36,265 nt of DNA from UBA1205 sp045598105 (GTDB taxonomy: Bacteria > Bacteroidota > Bacteroidia > Bacteroidales > WCHB1-69), in contig JAZLLK010000039.1 of assembly GCA_045598105.1 (NCBI GenBank), positions 1 through 36,265 on the forward strand, in the 5' to 3' direction. A program made the position numbers and the translations under genes. This document shows positions 17,992 through 25,266 of this stretch, piece by piece (position 1 is the stretch's first letter; every line of letters begins with the position of its first letter). Below the pieces are notes generated by a model that did no database searches, had not been told where the DNA came from, and saw nothing but the letters and a program-made list of their open reading frames with translations.

Positions 17992-19617
17992 ATGGAAGAC
18001 TATAATAATAGTAAAAAAAGTATATACGCCCCTGTTATTTTGGCTATTGTATTGGCAGCAGGCATGATATTGGGATATATGATTAATGGCAGTAAGGATC
18101 GTACTGCCCATAGCGGGGCTGTTACCACATCCAAAATAGACGAAGTGCGGGAGCTTATACGCGATTATTACTATGAAGATATTAAATCGGAGGATTTTAC
18201 CGACGATATAATACGTAGCATGCTTGCGGAATTGGATCCGCACACTTCTTATATGACCTATGCCGAAACCAAACAATTTGAGATAAGCATGTCGGGAGGT
18301 TTTAATGGTATAGGAGTGCAATTTAATATATTGAATGATACCCTGTTGGTAGTGGCTGTTACGGCCGGAGGCCCTTCGGAAAAGGCCGGTATATTGGCCG
18401 GAGACAAAATAGTGAGCGTAAACGACACCAATATAGCCGGTGTGGGCATACAGAATAATGATGTATTGCAAATGCTTAGAGGCAAAAAGGGTACTATGGT
18501 AAAATTAGGCATATATCGTAAGGATATTAATAAAAATATCACATTCAATATTAAGCGGGATGCTATATCTGTTAGCAGTATACCTTATTACTATATGATA
18601 GCTGCCAAGGTAGGATATATTAATATAGATAATTTTACCCAAACAACTGCCAATGAATTCCATAAAGCTCTTGGGCATTTGGTGCAGCATGGAGCTGATA
18701 AGCTGATAATAGACCTTCGCGGTAATCCGGGAGGGTATTTAGGTGCGGCCATAGCTGTGTGTGATGAATTATTGCCTGCAGGCAAAATGATAGTATATAC
18801 CCAAGGTAAGAATTATCCCCGTCAGAATTATAAAGCTACTTATAAAGGTCTGTTTCAGAATAAAAATCAGCAGGTGGCCATACTTATAGATGAGTATTCG
18901 GCTTCGGCCAGTGAAATAGTGGCCGGTGCGGTGCAAGACAATGAGCGGGGCATAATAATAGGTCGGAGGTCATTTGGGAAAGGACTGGTTCAAACGCAGT
19001 TTGTACTCAAAGACAGCTCCGAATTATTACTCACGGTAGCCCGTTATTATACGCCATTGGGCAGGTGCATACAGCGTCCATTTGAGCAAGGTAAAGGTTT
19101 AGAGTACTATAATGATATATACACCCGCTATGAAAGCGGTGAATTGCAGCATAAAGACAGCATCACCTTTAACGATTCGCTCAAGGTGTTTACCGCTTCA
19201 GGTAAGGTGTTGTATGGCGGTGGCGGCATTATGCCCGATGAATTTGTACCTTTAAAAACATCGGATGAGTATGTGTATTTTAATCGCCTGTCTAATAGTG
19301 GAGTTGTATATGAGTATGCTGCGGAATATGTGGATAATCATCGCAAACAGTTATTGGCTGCTTATACCAATGCGGCAGCATACGTGCAGCATTTTACGGT
19401 AAATGAGCTTATGATGAATGAGGTAATGCAAAAAGGAAAGTTGCACGGAGTAACCGGTACGCTTAGTAATATATCAAAGCAGGATCTGCAAAAGTGGTTA
19501 AAGGCTTATATAGGTCGTAATGCCTATGGCGATGATGCTTTTTATCCTATAGTATATAGTCATGATGAGGTGATAATGCGGGCCATGCAGTGTATGAGTG
19601 CCACAAGTAAAAAGTAA
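17992..19617 (+). CDS. ctpA: C-terminal processing protease CtpA (S41 family)
   Basis: The 541-residue protein has an N-terminal membrane anchor (about 12-31), a PDZ domain (about 95-180, with GGFNGIGVQF and GPSEKAGILAGDKIVSVN) and the S41 core. LIIDLRGNPGGYL (238-250) precedes the nucleophile in EYSASASEIVAGAVQD (Ser305) and the base in RRSFGKGLVQ (Lys330), 25 residues apart as in the plant D1 protease. It would trim C-termini or degrade proteins in the periplasm. A C-terminal extension of about 150 residues is common in Bacteroidota members. Confidence 0.93.
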   Translation: MEDYNNSKKSIYAPVILAIVLAAGMILGYMINGSKDRTAHSGAVTTSKIDEVRELIRDYYYEDIKSEDFTDDIIRSMLAELDPHTSYMTYAETKQFEISMSGGFNGIGVQFNILNDTLLVVAVTAGGPSEKAGILAGDKIVSVNDTNIAGVGIQNNDVLQMLRGKKGTMVKLGIYRKDINKNITFNIKRDAISVSSIPYYYMIAAKVGYINIDNFTQTTANEFHKALGHLVQHGADKLIIDLRGNPGGYLGAAIAVCDELLPAGKMIVYTQGKNYPRQNYKATYKGLFQNKNQQVAILIDEYSASASEIVAGAVQDNERGIIIGRRSFGKGLVQTQFVLKDSSELLLTVARYYTPLGRCIQRPFEQGKGLEYYNDIYTRYESGELQHKDSITFNDSLKVFTASGKVLYGGGGIMPDEFVPLKTSDEYVYFNRLSNSGVVYEYAAEYVDNHRKQLLAAYTNAAAYVQHFTVNELMMNEVMQKGKLHGVTGTLSNISKQDLQKWLKAYIGRNAYGDDAFYPIVYSHDEVIMRAMQCMSATSKK

Positions 19618-19622
19618 TTCAG

Positions 19623-20612
19623 GTGAAACAGTATTATACCATACCTATATTTATTCCCGAAAAAGCCTGTCCATACAGGTGTATATATTGTAATCAATAT
19701 AAAATAGCTAATTGTGAGGGGGCGGTATTGCCGGAAGACATACGTCCTATTATAGACAGTTATTTGGCTACTATGCCGGAGCGGGCTTATAAGACCATTG
19801 CTTTTTTTGGCGGTAGCTTTACCGGCATGAGTATAGCGGAGCAAAGTGCTTATTTGCAAGTAGCGTATGATTATATATGCAAAGGAAAAATAAACAGGAT
19901 ACAACTTTCTACCCGTCCTGATTACATATCGGAGCCTATATTGAAAAATTTACGCCGTTATGGCGTAAAAATAGTGGAATTAGGAGCACAGTCGCTCAAT
20001 GACGAGGTGCTGAACTATGTAGGCAGGGGGCACACTGTAAAGCAAGTGGAAGAGGCTGCAGCCATGGTGAGAGCCTATGGATTTGAGTTGGGATTACAAA
20101 TGATGATAGGCCTGCCTCATGATACGCCGCAGGGTGCTATGCATACTGCTGAAAAAATAGTGGAACTAAAGGCGCAAAATACCCGCATATATCCTACTTT
20201 GGTTATAAAAGATACGTATTTGGAAACCTTATATTTACAAGGAGAATATACGCCGTTAAGTTTGGACGAGGCCGTAAACATAAGTGCGGATATATATACT
20301 TTATTTTTATGCCACGGCGTAAAAGTATTAAGGGTGGGATTACATCCCAGTGAGGGTTTGCTCAATGGGGAAAATTTGGTAGCAGGTCCTTTTCATGTAT
20401 CGTTCAAGGAGCTGATGCTTACCCGTATGTGGCAAAAGCGTATAGATGCATTATCGGATGAATATAACAGGAAAAAAATTACTATTTATGTATCACCTTC
20501 CCAGCTGAATGCGGCCATAGGTTATAGTGGTGTGAATAGAAAAAAATATGAAGGAAAGGTGTTGATAAAAGCAGATAGTACGCTTATAAACAATGAAATA
20601 AGAGTGGAATAG
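19623..20612 (+). CDS. Radical SAM protein (Elp3/YhcC-like), GTG start
   Basis: This 329-residue product starts with GTG at 19623; no ATG is available before the cluster motif. Cys16, Cys20 and Cys23 in KACPYRCIYCNQ form the CxxxCxxC motif that binds the 4Fe-4S cluster and SAM. FFGGSFTGM (about 61-69) fits the SAM-contact glycines of Elp3-like radical SAM domains, and the C-terminal part (VLRVGLHPSEGL onward) fits the associated radical SAM C-terminal domain. It lacks an acetyltransferase domain, so it is not a full Elp3. Substrate unknown. The stop is separated from the next ATG by one base, tying it to the GME-fold protein. Confidence 0.85.
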   Translation: MKQYYTIPIFIPEKACPYRCIYCNQYKIANCEGAVLPEDIRPIIDSYLATMPERAYKTIAFFGGSFTGMSIAEQSAYLQVAYDYICKGKINRIQLSTRPDYISEPILKNLRRYGVKIVELGAQSLNDEVLNYVGRGHTVKQVEEAAAMVRAYGFELGLQMMIGLPHDTPQGAMHTAEKIVELKAQNTRIYPTLVIKDTYLETLYLQGEYTPLSLDEAVNISADIYTLFLCHGVKVLRVGLHPSEGLLNGENLVAGPFHVSFKELMLTRMWQKRIDALSDEYNRKKITIYVSPSQLNAAIGYSGVNRKKYEGKVLIKADSTLINNEIRVE

Positions 20613-20613
20613 T

Positions 20614-21342
20614 ATGGCAAGTACTCGTCCAGTAGTAATATATGATGCCCGTATGCCGCAAGCTGCAATAGAGGTATTGAGCAGTTATGCAGTAGCCATT
20701 CCTTTAAGTACTCAAGGTATCACCGATGATATATTAAGCGGACATCCTGATGTATTTGCCTGTGATACTTTGGGAATAGTGGCGCCCAATATGCCGTTGA
20801 GTGTAAAGGAGCGGCTTATAGAGGAGGGCGTGTCCTACGTGAGCGGCAGTTTGCAGGTGGAAGCGGGCAAATATAATAACGCACATTACAATGCGGTAGT
20901 AAGTGAGCATTATTTACTTCATTATATAGCCTGTACCGATGCCGCCATATTGAGTGCGTGTGGTAAAGTTACAGAGCCCAAACGGCATATAAATGTAAAG
21001 CAGAGTTTTGCCCGATGTACTACCATAGCCTTAAGGCATGATAGCTTCATTACTTCCGATGAAGGGATGTACAGGGCGTTATGTAATGCCGGTGTGCAGG
21101 CAATGTATGTGGAAGGACGGCAAATATTATTGCCCGGAGCTCGTTACGGGTTTATAGGCGGATGCATGGGCGTATATGAAAACATTCTATATATAACAGG
21201 CAGTTTAAAATATCTGTGTAGAGGTAATGAGTTGGCTGATTATGTACATAATAAGGGGTATGATATAGTGGAGCTATATGACGGACCCTTGTACGATGGA
21301 GGAAGCCTTAGCTTTTGGACCGGCGGAAATGTGTTAAAATAG
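20614..21342 (+). CDS. Probable DUF6873-type guanidino-modifying-enzyme (GME) fold protein
   Basis: The 242-residue protein has no signal peptide or membrane segment. Segments RHDSFITSDEGMYRAL (about 145-160) and ILLPGARYGFIGGCMGV (about 171-187) match my memory of the DUF6873 GME-fold family, relatives of dimethylarginine hydrolase/amidinotransferase folds; this recollection is not verified by a search. Cys177-like positions could not be matched to a known catalytic cysteine with confidence. It sits one base after a radical SAM gene, so the pair may act together. Its 3' end overlaps the convergent DUF1294 gene by 9 bases. Confidence 0.6.
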   Translation: MASTRPVVIYDARMPQAAIEVLSSYAVAIPLSTQGITDDILSGHPDVFACDTLGIVAPNMPLSVKERLIEEGVSYVSGSLQVEAGKYNNAHYNAVVSEHYLLHYIACTDAAILSACGKVTEPKRHINVKQSFARCTTIALRHDSFITSDEGMYRALCNAGVQAMYVEGRQILLPGARYGFIGGCMGVYENILYITGSLKYLCRGNELADYVHNKGYDIVELYDGPLYDGGSLSFWTGGNVLK

Positions 21343-21585
21343 CAGGTAATACAATAGGCATAGCCATGTTATAGCTATTACTATGGTGTATATATAATAT
21401 GATGTTTTTTTGTTTTTATGGTGTATAAGCAGCATGGTGCACACTATGCCGAATACGCCTCCCAGCAGTTCCAGCAGGTGCAGGGTGAATTCAGGTATGC
21501 GGCGTTTTCCCCGGGTAGCGGCTATTTTGTCATATATGAATATGATTACGGCTATTATATTAATGCCAAGCAAATAGTACCACAT
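21334..21585 (-). CDS. DUF1294 family small membrane protein
   Basis: The 83-residue protein has three likely membrane helices. The segment FIYDKIAATRGKRRIPEFTLHLLELLGGVFG, of which DK, RIPE and GG are key, followed by HHKNKK, is the DUF1294 pattern (DK...RIPE..L..l...GG..G......HK). Function is unknown in the family. The start is 3 bases after the dCMP deaminase stop, so it is the last gene of a three-gene minus-strand operon. Confidence 0.83.
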   Translation of the reverse strand: MWYYLLGINIIAVIIFIYDKIAATRGKRRIPEFTLHLLELLGGVFGIVCTMLLIHHKNKKTSYYIYTIVIAITWLCLLYYLLF

Positions 21586-21588
21586 AGA

Positions 21589-22080
21589 CTATTGATTATT
21601 GTATTGAAGTACTTCATTATTCATGAATACCAGTTCTACGCCGGCTTGGCGGAACATGTCTTCCGATTCGGCGCCGTCATGGTATTTTTTTTCACATACC
21701 ACGCGGGTAATGCCGCAATTAATAATGAGCATGGCGCAGGTACGGCAGGGTGTCATGCGGCAGTACAGGGTGCTGCCTTGTAGTGATATGCCCAGTTTTG
21801 CAGCCTGACATATAGCATTTTGTTCGGCATGCACGGTGCGTACGCAGTGGCAGGTAACCGAGCCGTCTTCATGTATAATTTTACGCATTTGGTGGCCTAC
21901 TTCATCACAGTGAGGCATGCCTTTAGGAGAGCCCACGTATCCGGTAACCAGTAATTGTTTGTCACGAGCTATTACGCAACCGCTGCGGCCGCGGTCACAG
22001 GTGGCGCGTTGGGCTACGGTGTTGGCTATTTGTATAAAGTATTCATCCCATGATGGGCGGGTATATTTTTTTTCTTCCAT
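21589..22080 (-). CDS. comEB: dCMP deaminase (ComEB-like)
   Basis: The 163-residue zinc enzyme converts dCMP to dUMP, feeding thymidylate synthesis. The zinc and proton-shuttle motif HAE is at 84-86 and PCRTC gives Cys112 and Cys115. The segment RPSWDEYFIQIA near the start and GYVGSPKGMPHC (48-58) are typical of bacterial dCMP deaminases. It lies one base after the P-loop kinase-like gene and 3 before DUF1294. It could also accept dCTP or CMP; family membership is sure, exact substrate less so. Confidence 0.92.
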   Translation of the reverse strand: MEEKKYTRPSWDEYFIQIANTVAQRATCDRGRSGCVIARDKQLLVTGYVGSPKGMPHCDEVGHQMRKIIHEDGSVTCHCVRTVHAEQNAICQAAKLGISLQGSTLYCRMTPCRTCAMLIINCGITRVVCEKKYHDGAESEDMFRQAGVELVFMNNEVLQYNNQ

Positions 22081-22081
22081 G

Positions 22082-22639
22082 TTATTGTTCTATTTTAGAG
22101 AGTATATGCTCTATTTGAGTGTGTAATTGTGATATATCATTATTATTATTAAGGGTGTAGTCGGCCAAGGCTATGCAGCGGCTTAAATTTTGTTTGTTAG
22201 GGTCATCATTGTGCATTTCACGTTCTTCGTTGGCTATGAATTGTTCATAGCTCACATGGTCGGTTGCTGATTTACGCAGGCGTATGCGTTCGTAGCGTAT
22301 GCGGGCATCGGCATTTACGGCCAAAAGATAAAAATGGGGCTGCTTGCGCAGGGATATAATTTCACCTTCGGAGCGGATAGACTCTATAACGGCATTGGTG
22401 CCGTGTTGTTTGGCCTGTTCAAACAGGCAATCGGTAATGTACGAAGGCTCATGGGTGGCACGCAAGTGGTTGCCCATGGCTGTCATGGTGTCTCTATTTA
22501 CGGGCATACCCTGCTTTTCTATTTCCTGTGTAAGGAATGCCCGTACGGAATAGTGGGTGTATTGTCTGTATTTTACCAGATAGTCCACTATGGTGCCTTT
22601 GCCGGCACCCAAAGTTCCTGTAATGCCTATAATGGTCAT
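22082..22639 (-). CDS. P-loop kinase-like protein (nucleotide/dephospho-CoA kinase-like AAA)
   Basis: The 185-residue cytoplasmic protein has a Walker A motif GTLGAGKGT (8-16) at the N-terminus, as in NMP and dephospho-CoA kinases. DTMTAMGNHLRATHEPSYI (50-68) and AVIESIRSEGEIISL (83-97) look like the substrate region and an Arg-containing nucleotide-contact region, and YERIRLRKSATD (115-126) fits a lid. It is not clearly adenylate kinase or CoaE, so I leave it unnamed. The dCMP deaminase starts one base after its stop, hinting at deoxynucleotide metabolism. Confidence 0.75.
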   Translation of the reverse strand: MTIIGITGTLGAGKGTIVDYLVKYRQYTHYSVRAFLTQEIEKQGMPVNRDTMTAMGNHLRATHEPSYITDCLFEQAKQHGTNAVIESIRSEGEIISLRKQPHFYLLAVNADARIRYERIRLRKSATDHVSYEQFIANEEREMHNDDPNKQNLSRCIALADYTLNNNNDISQLHTQIEHILSKIEQ

Positions 22640-22661
22640 AATATATTCTTATATAATTTTG

Positions 22662-22669
22662 CAAAGGTA
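22662..22669 (-). promoter_or_regulatory. Bacteroidota promoter for the kinase-deaminase operon (TTG-N20-TACCTTTG)
   Basis: TACCTTTG on the minus strand has a TTG 20 bases upstream, matching both -33 and -7 elements. This is the best full promoter match in the window. Start of transcription would be near 22656, 17 bases before the ATG. Confidence 0.6.
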
Positions 22670-22731
22670 CATAAATATACCTTTGAATTCAAGTTGAAAA
22701 ATGTAACTTTTCGGTTAATTATTTCAGGTTG

Positions 22732-22739
22732 CAAAAGTA
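22732..22739 (-). promoter_or_regulatory. Extra -7-like box (TACTTTTG), minus strand
   Basis: TACTTTTG fits TAnnTTTG about 93 bases before the kinase-like ATG. It might be a second upstream promoter. AT-rich sequence makes chance matches likely. Confidence 0.25.
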
Positions 22740-22851
22740 ATTAAAAAAATATTCATACGGAGTTAAAAATCCAAGTTTTTTTCTTCTATGTATGAAAAAA
22801 CGGTTTTATCATCCCGTGCGAAAATTGTATGTGGAACCGTAGTAAGGTTAC

Positions 22852-22887
22852 AAAAAAAGGCATTGAAAAAAATCAATGCCTTTTTTT
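22852..22887. terminator. Strong Rho-independent bidirectional terminator
   Basis: The stem GGCATTG (22859-22865) pairs with CAATGCC (22874-22880), extended by seven A before and seven T after, with loop AAAAAAAT. It ends the minus-strand T9SS cargo operon, 21 bases past the stop at 22908, and works equally on the plus strand. Confidence 0.85.
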
Positions 22888-22907
22888 GTATGCGTAGCAT
22901 GGGGTAT

Positions 22908-24029
22908 TTATTGTTTTATGACCTTAATGGTTTGAGTGCGGCTGTTATTAATGAATTTTATAATGTAGCAGCCGGCTGCCATGGGTTGCATATTTATGGT
23001 GTTTGCACCGGCAGCTATAGTGGTGTTCATTATGAGTTTGCCATTAATATCATATACGTATATATTGCCGTTTTCTTCACTTTGAATATTCAGGGTATTG
23101 CGGGTAGGGTTAGGGTAGCAGGTTAAGGTATTTACTTCTGTTTCGGTTATGTTCAATTCATATTCGTACCAGTCTTTGCCATTCAGATTCCAAGAGGAGT
23201 GCTCTTCATCGTAATCATAGGTGGCTGTTACCATTATGCTACCATCGTTATTGTAGTTGTAAGTTGTTTTGCCGGCTTCATTCAGATATGTCATAACATT
23301 TGATAATAGTCGGTTGTTGTTATCATATTCCATGGTGCTTGACATTATTGACATGTTTGTGGGCATTGTTAATACTATATCGGTGAAAGTGCAGTTATTG
23401 CGGCTGTCGTATTCACATTTTATGTAGGCTATGTTCATAGGCATAACACCAAATCCTGAGTTAATGTAGGCGGTAAGGGGTATGCTGTCTATGTTGCCGG
23501 CCTGGTTTTTATGAGGGTAACCGCATATTTTTTCTGTATTCATACCTATATCTTCAAATCCCATGTAGGCCATGTCCATTATCATGGTAAATGAGTCGCA
23601 GGGGTGCAGGTTAAAGCTGGTAAATGTGGTATTGAAATCACTTATGCCGTATGTTTTTATGTTCAGCATTTCAGTTAGTTGTGTTTCGCTTTCGTTTTGA
23701 ACATAGGAAATCATGTTAGAGGTGTGGTTGGTATAGTCATTGTTAATAATGGTGTAGCTTATGGTGTCATCGTATTCTAAGTTTACGGTGTAGCACAGCT
23801 GTCCTTGGGCATCGTATAGGTGTCGTACTATGTCGGAAGTGTCACCCATAGGTTCGTCTATGGTTATTTCTTCCATAAGTTTGCCATTATTGTAAGTTAA
23901 GTGTGTAGTGGCGTATAATGATGAGTCGGTTTCACTTATAAAATCATAGTGTTTAATGGCAATAGGATTTTTTTGGGCCATGGCAAAGCCTGCTATAATG
24001 GCCAATGCAAATGTTAACAATTGTTTCAT
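22908..24029 (-). CDS. Secreted protein with T9SS type A C-terminal sorting domain
   Basis: The 373-residue product has a signal peptide (1-18, ending AMAQ) and a type A C-terminal domain (about 300-373: CYPNPTRNTLNIQ, YDINGKLI, PMAAGCYIIKF, ending KVIKQ), the signal that sends proteins across the outer membrane through the type IX system for attachment or release. The middle 280 residues are beta-rich with YD-type turns (LTYNNGKLMEEIT, HLYDAQGQLCY, EYDNNNRLLSNV) and no catalytic motif I recognise. It is a paralogue of the gene upstream, 32 bases away, and the pair ends at a strong terminator. Confidence 0.85.
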   Translation of the reverse strand: MKQLLTFALAIIAGFAMAQKNPIAIKHYDFISETDSSLYATTHLTYNNGKLMEEITIDEPMGDTSDIVRHLYDAQGQLCYTVNLEYDDTISYTIINNDYTNHTSNMISYVQNESETQLTEMLNIKTYGISDFNTTFTSFNLHPCDSFTMIMDMAYMGFEDIGMNTEKICGYPHKNQAGNIDSIPLTAYINSGFGVMPMNIAYIKCEYDSRNNCTFTDIVLTMPTNMSIMSSTMEYDNNNRLLSNVMTYLNEAGKTTYNYNNDGSIMVTATYDYDEEHSSWNLNGKDWYEYELNITETEVNTLTCYPNPTRNTLNIQSEENGNIYVYDINGKLIMNTTIAAGANTINMQPMAAGCYIIKFINNSRTQTIKVIKQ

Positions 24030-24061
24030 TTTTCTATTCTTTTTTATATTATTAATATATT

Positions 24062-25165
24062 TTACTTATTTTTTATCCATTTAATTTTATTATGATATAG
24101 TTGGCTATCTATATTTAATATATACAAGCCTGAGGGCAGGGATTGTACGTCAATATATAGTTCTTCTGTTTCCGCATAGGTTATTGAGTGCATGCGTCCG
24201 TAGGCATCGTATATGGTAATGGCAGATGAGGCAGGGAGTCCGCTTAGGTGCAGGGTATGGGAGGCGGGGTTAGGGTATAGCCGAATGAGTGTAGAGCCGG
24301 TATTGGCCGGTATGGCCAAGGGGTTACTATAGTAGTAGGCTTTTTCTATTATCCATCCTTCGGCTGTGCGTCCGTACTGCATCATGGAATAGAGTACACC
24401 ATGGTGGTAGGTCATTTCGGTGCGTATGTTACGCATATTGTCTATTTCCTTAAATCGTTGTGCCCGTTCGGCTATGAGCAGTTGGTTGTCATGGTTGAAT
24501 GTTTGGGTAATGGTAATAATGTCCACGCCGGGTATAAGGGGTGTTTCTATCATAAGGCGGCTTATATTACCATATTCGTCATAGCTGAGTGTAGCGGTGG
24601 CGTTGTCACCGGCATTGGAGTGCGGGAATAATACTTTGGTTATTTTGCCGTTTTCGGTGGAGGTAACGCCTATGGTTTCTATTATCCATTCCGAGGCAGA
24701 CAGTTTGCATGATTCGTTAATGAAGCTGTCACATTCATATAAGTCATAGCCCAGGTGTTCTACGGGGAGTTTGTGGTCAAAATTTCTTACGCCAAAGCTT
24801 CTTATGCGTTCCCTATTTTTCCATTGCATGTTATGGTATTGGCTGCGAATGTAGGATATGGTGTGGGCTGTGGTATCGTAAAACCATTGCTTAAGTACGG
24901 AGCTGTCGCCTTGGCTTATGGTGAGCTCATAAGTAATGTGGTTGCCGGCGTCATACATGCGTTTGGTAGTATCGGTATTTCCATTAGTATCAAGGAATAT
25001 TTCCATAATGGTATTGCCGTTGGCATCGTATTCATATAGTATGGTGCCGGCATATACTGAGTCCGTACCGGTGGAATCATATTGGTACACAGTGCATGAT
25101 ACGGCTTGAGCGTATATGTATACGTGGCATAATGCAAGCAAGGTAAGTATAAAAAAATTCTTCAT
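24062..25165 (-). CDS. Secreted protein with T9SS type A C-terminal sorting domain, paralogue
   Basis: The 367-residue product has a signal peptide (1-20, ending YIYAQ) and a type A sorting domain (about 293-367: LYPNPASHTLHLSGL, YDAYGRMHS, LPSGLYILNI, ending WIKNK). Like its neighbour, its middle has repeated YDxxGN-style turns (YEYDANGNTIMEI, MYDAGNHITYEL, LSYDEYGNISRL), and it aligns with it across the same features, so the two arose by duplication. The function is unknown; a surface or secreted adhesin is possible. It has a TACTTTTG box 36 bases before the ATG. Confidence 0.85.
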   Translation of the reverse strand: MKNFFILTLLALCHVYIYAQAVSCTVYQYDSTGTDSVYAGTILYEYDANGNTIMEIFLDTNGNTDTTKRMYDAGNHITYELTISQGDSSVLKQWFYDTTAHTISYIRSQYHNMQWKNRERIRSFGVRNFDHKLPVEHLGYDLYECDSFINESCKLSASEWIIETIGVTSTENGKITKVLFPHSNAGDNATATLSYDEYGNISRLMIETPLIPGVDIITITQTFNHDNQLLIAERAQRFKEIDNMRNIRTEMTYHHGVLYSMMQYGRTAEGWIIEKAYYYSNPLAIPANTGSTLIRLYPNPASHTLHLSGLPASSAITIYDAYGRMHSITYAETEELYIDVQSLPSGLYILNIDSQLYHNKIKWIKNK

Positions 25166-25200
25166 TTTGTACGCGTTTAATGCTATAGGTTATCAGCATA

Positions 25201-25208
25201 CAAAAGTA
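25201..25208 (-). promoter_or_regulatory. Bacteroidota -7 box (TACTTTTG) for the T9SS cargo operon
   Basis: TACTTTTG on the minus strand fits TAnnTTTG and lies 36 bases before the ATG at 25165. It partly overlaps the right arm of the hairpin at 25206-25233. Confidence 0.45.
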
Positions 25209-25233
25209 GCATAAAAAAATGAAAAAGTGCTAC
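25206..25233. terminator. Hairpin after the helicase-nuclease gene
   Basis: GTAGCA (25206-25211) and TGCTAC (25228-25233) form a 6-base perfect stem with a 16-base A-rich loop. On the minus strand it follows the helicase-nuclease stop at 25267 and is trailed by TTTTG; on the plus strand it is trailed by a long T-run. A moderate terminator. Confidence 0.45.
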
Positions 25234-25266
25234 ATTGTTTTTTTTATTTTTGTACATGAGGGTATG

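Larger units (their letters stand above)
22678..22887 (+). ncRNA. Candidate small RNA between promoter box and terminator
   Basis: A plus-strand TACCTTTG box (22678-22685) is followed about 170 bases later by a strong terminator (22852-22887). Between them there is no convincing protein: the only frame (ATG at 22788) reads straight through the terminator into the antisense of the next gene. The segment contains a long-range pairing ACGGTT (22800-22805) with AACCGT (22835-22840). If transcribed, the product would be about 195 bases. No known RNA family is recognised. Confidence 0.3.

Noticed and set aside
22788..23126. Plus-strand frame of 112 codons after the candidate small RNA promoter
   Set aside because: It reads through a strong Rho-independent terminator and then runs antisense to the T9SS cargo gene, so a real protein is unlikely.
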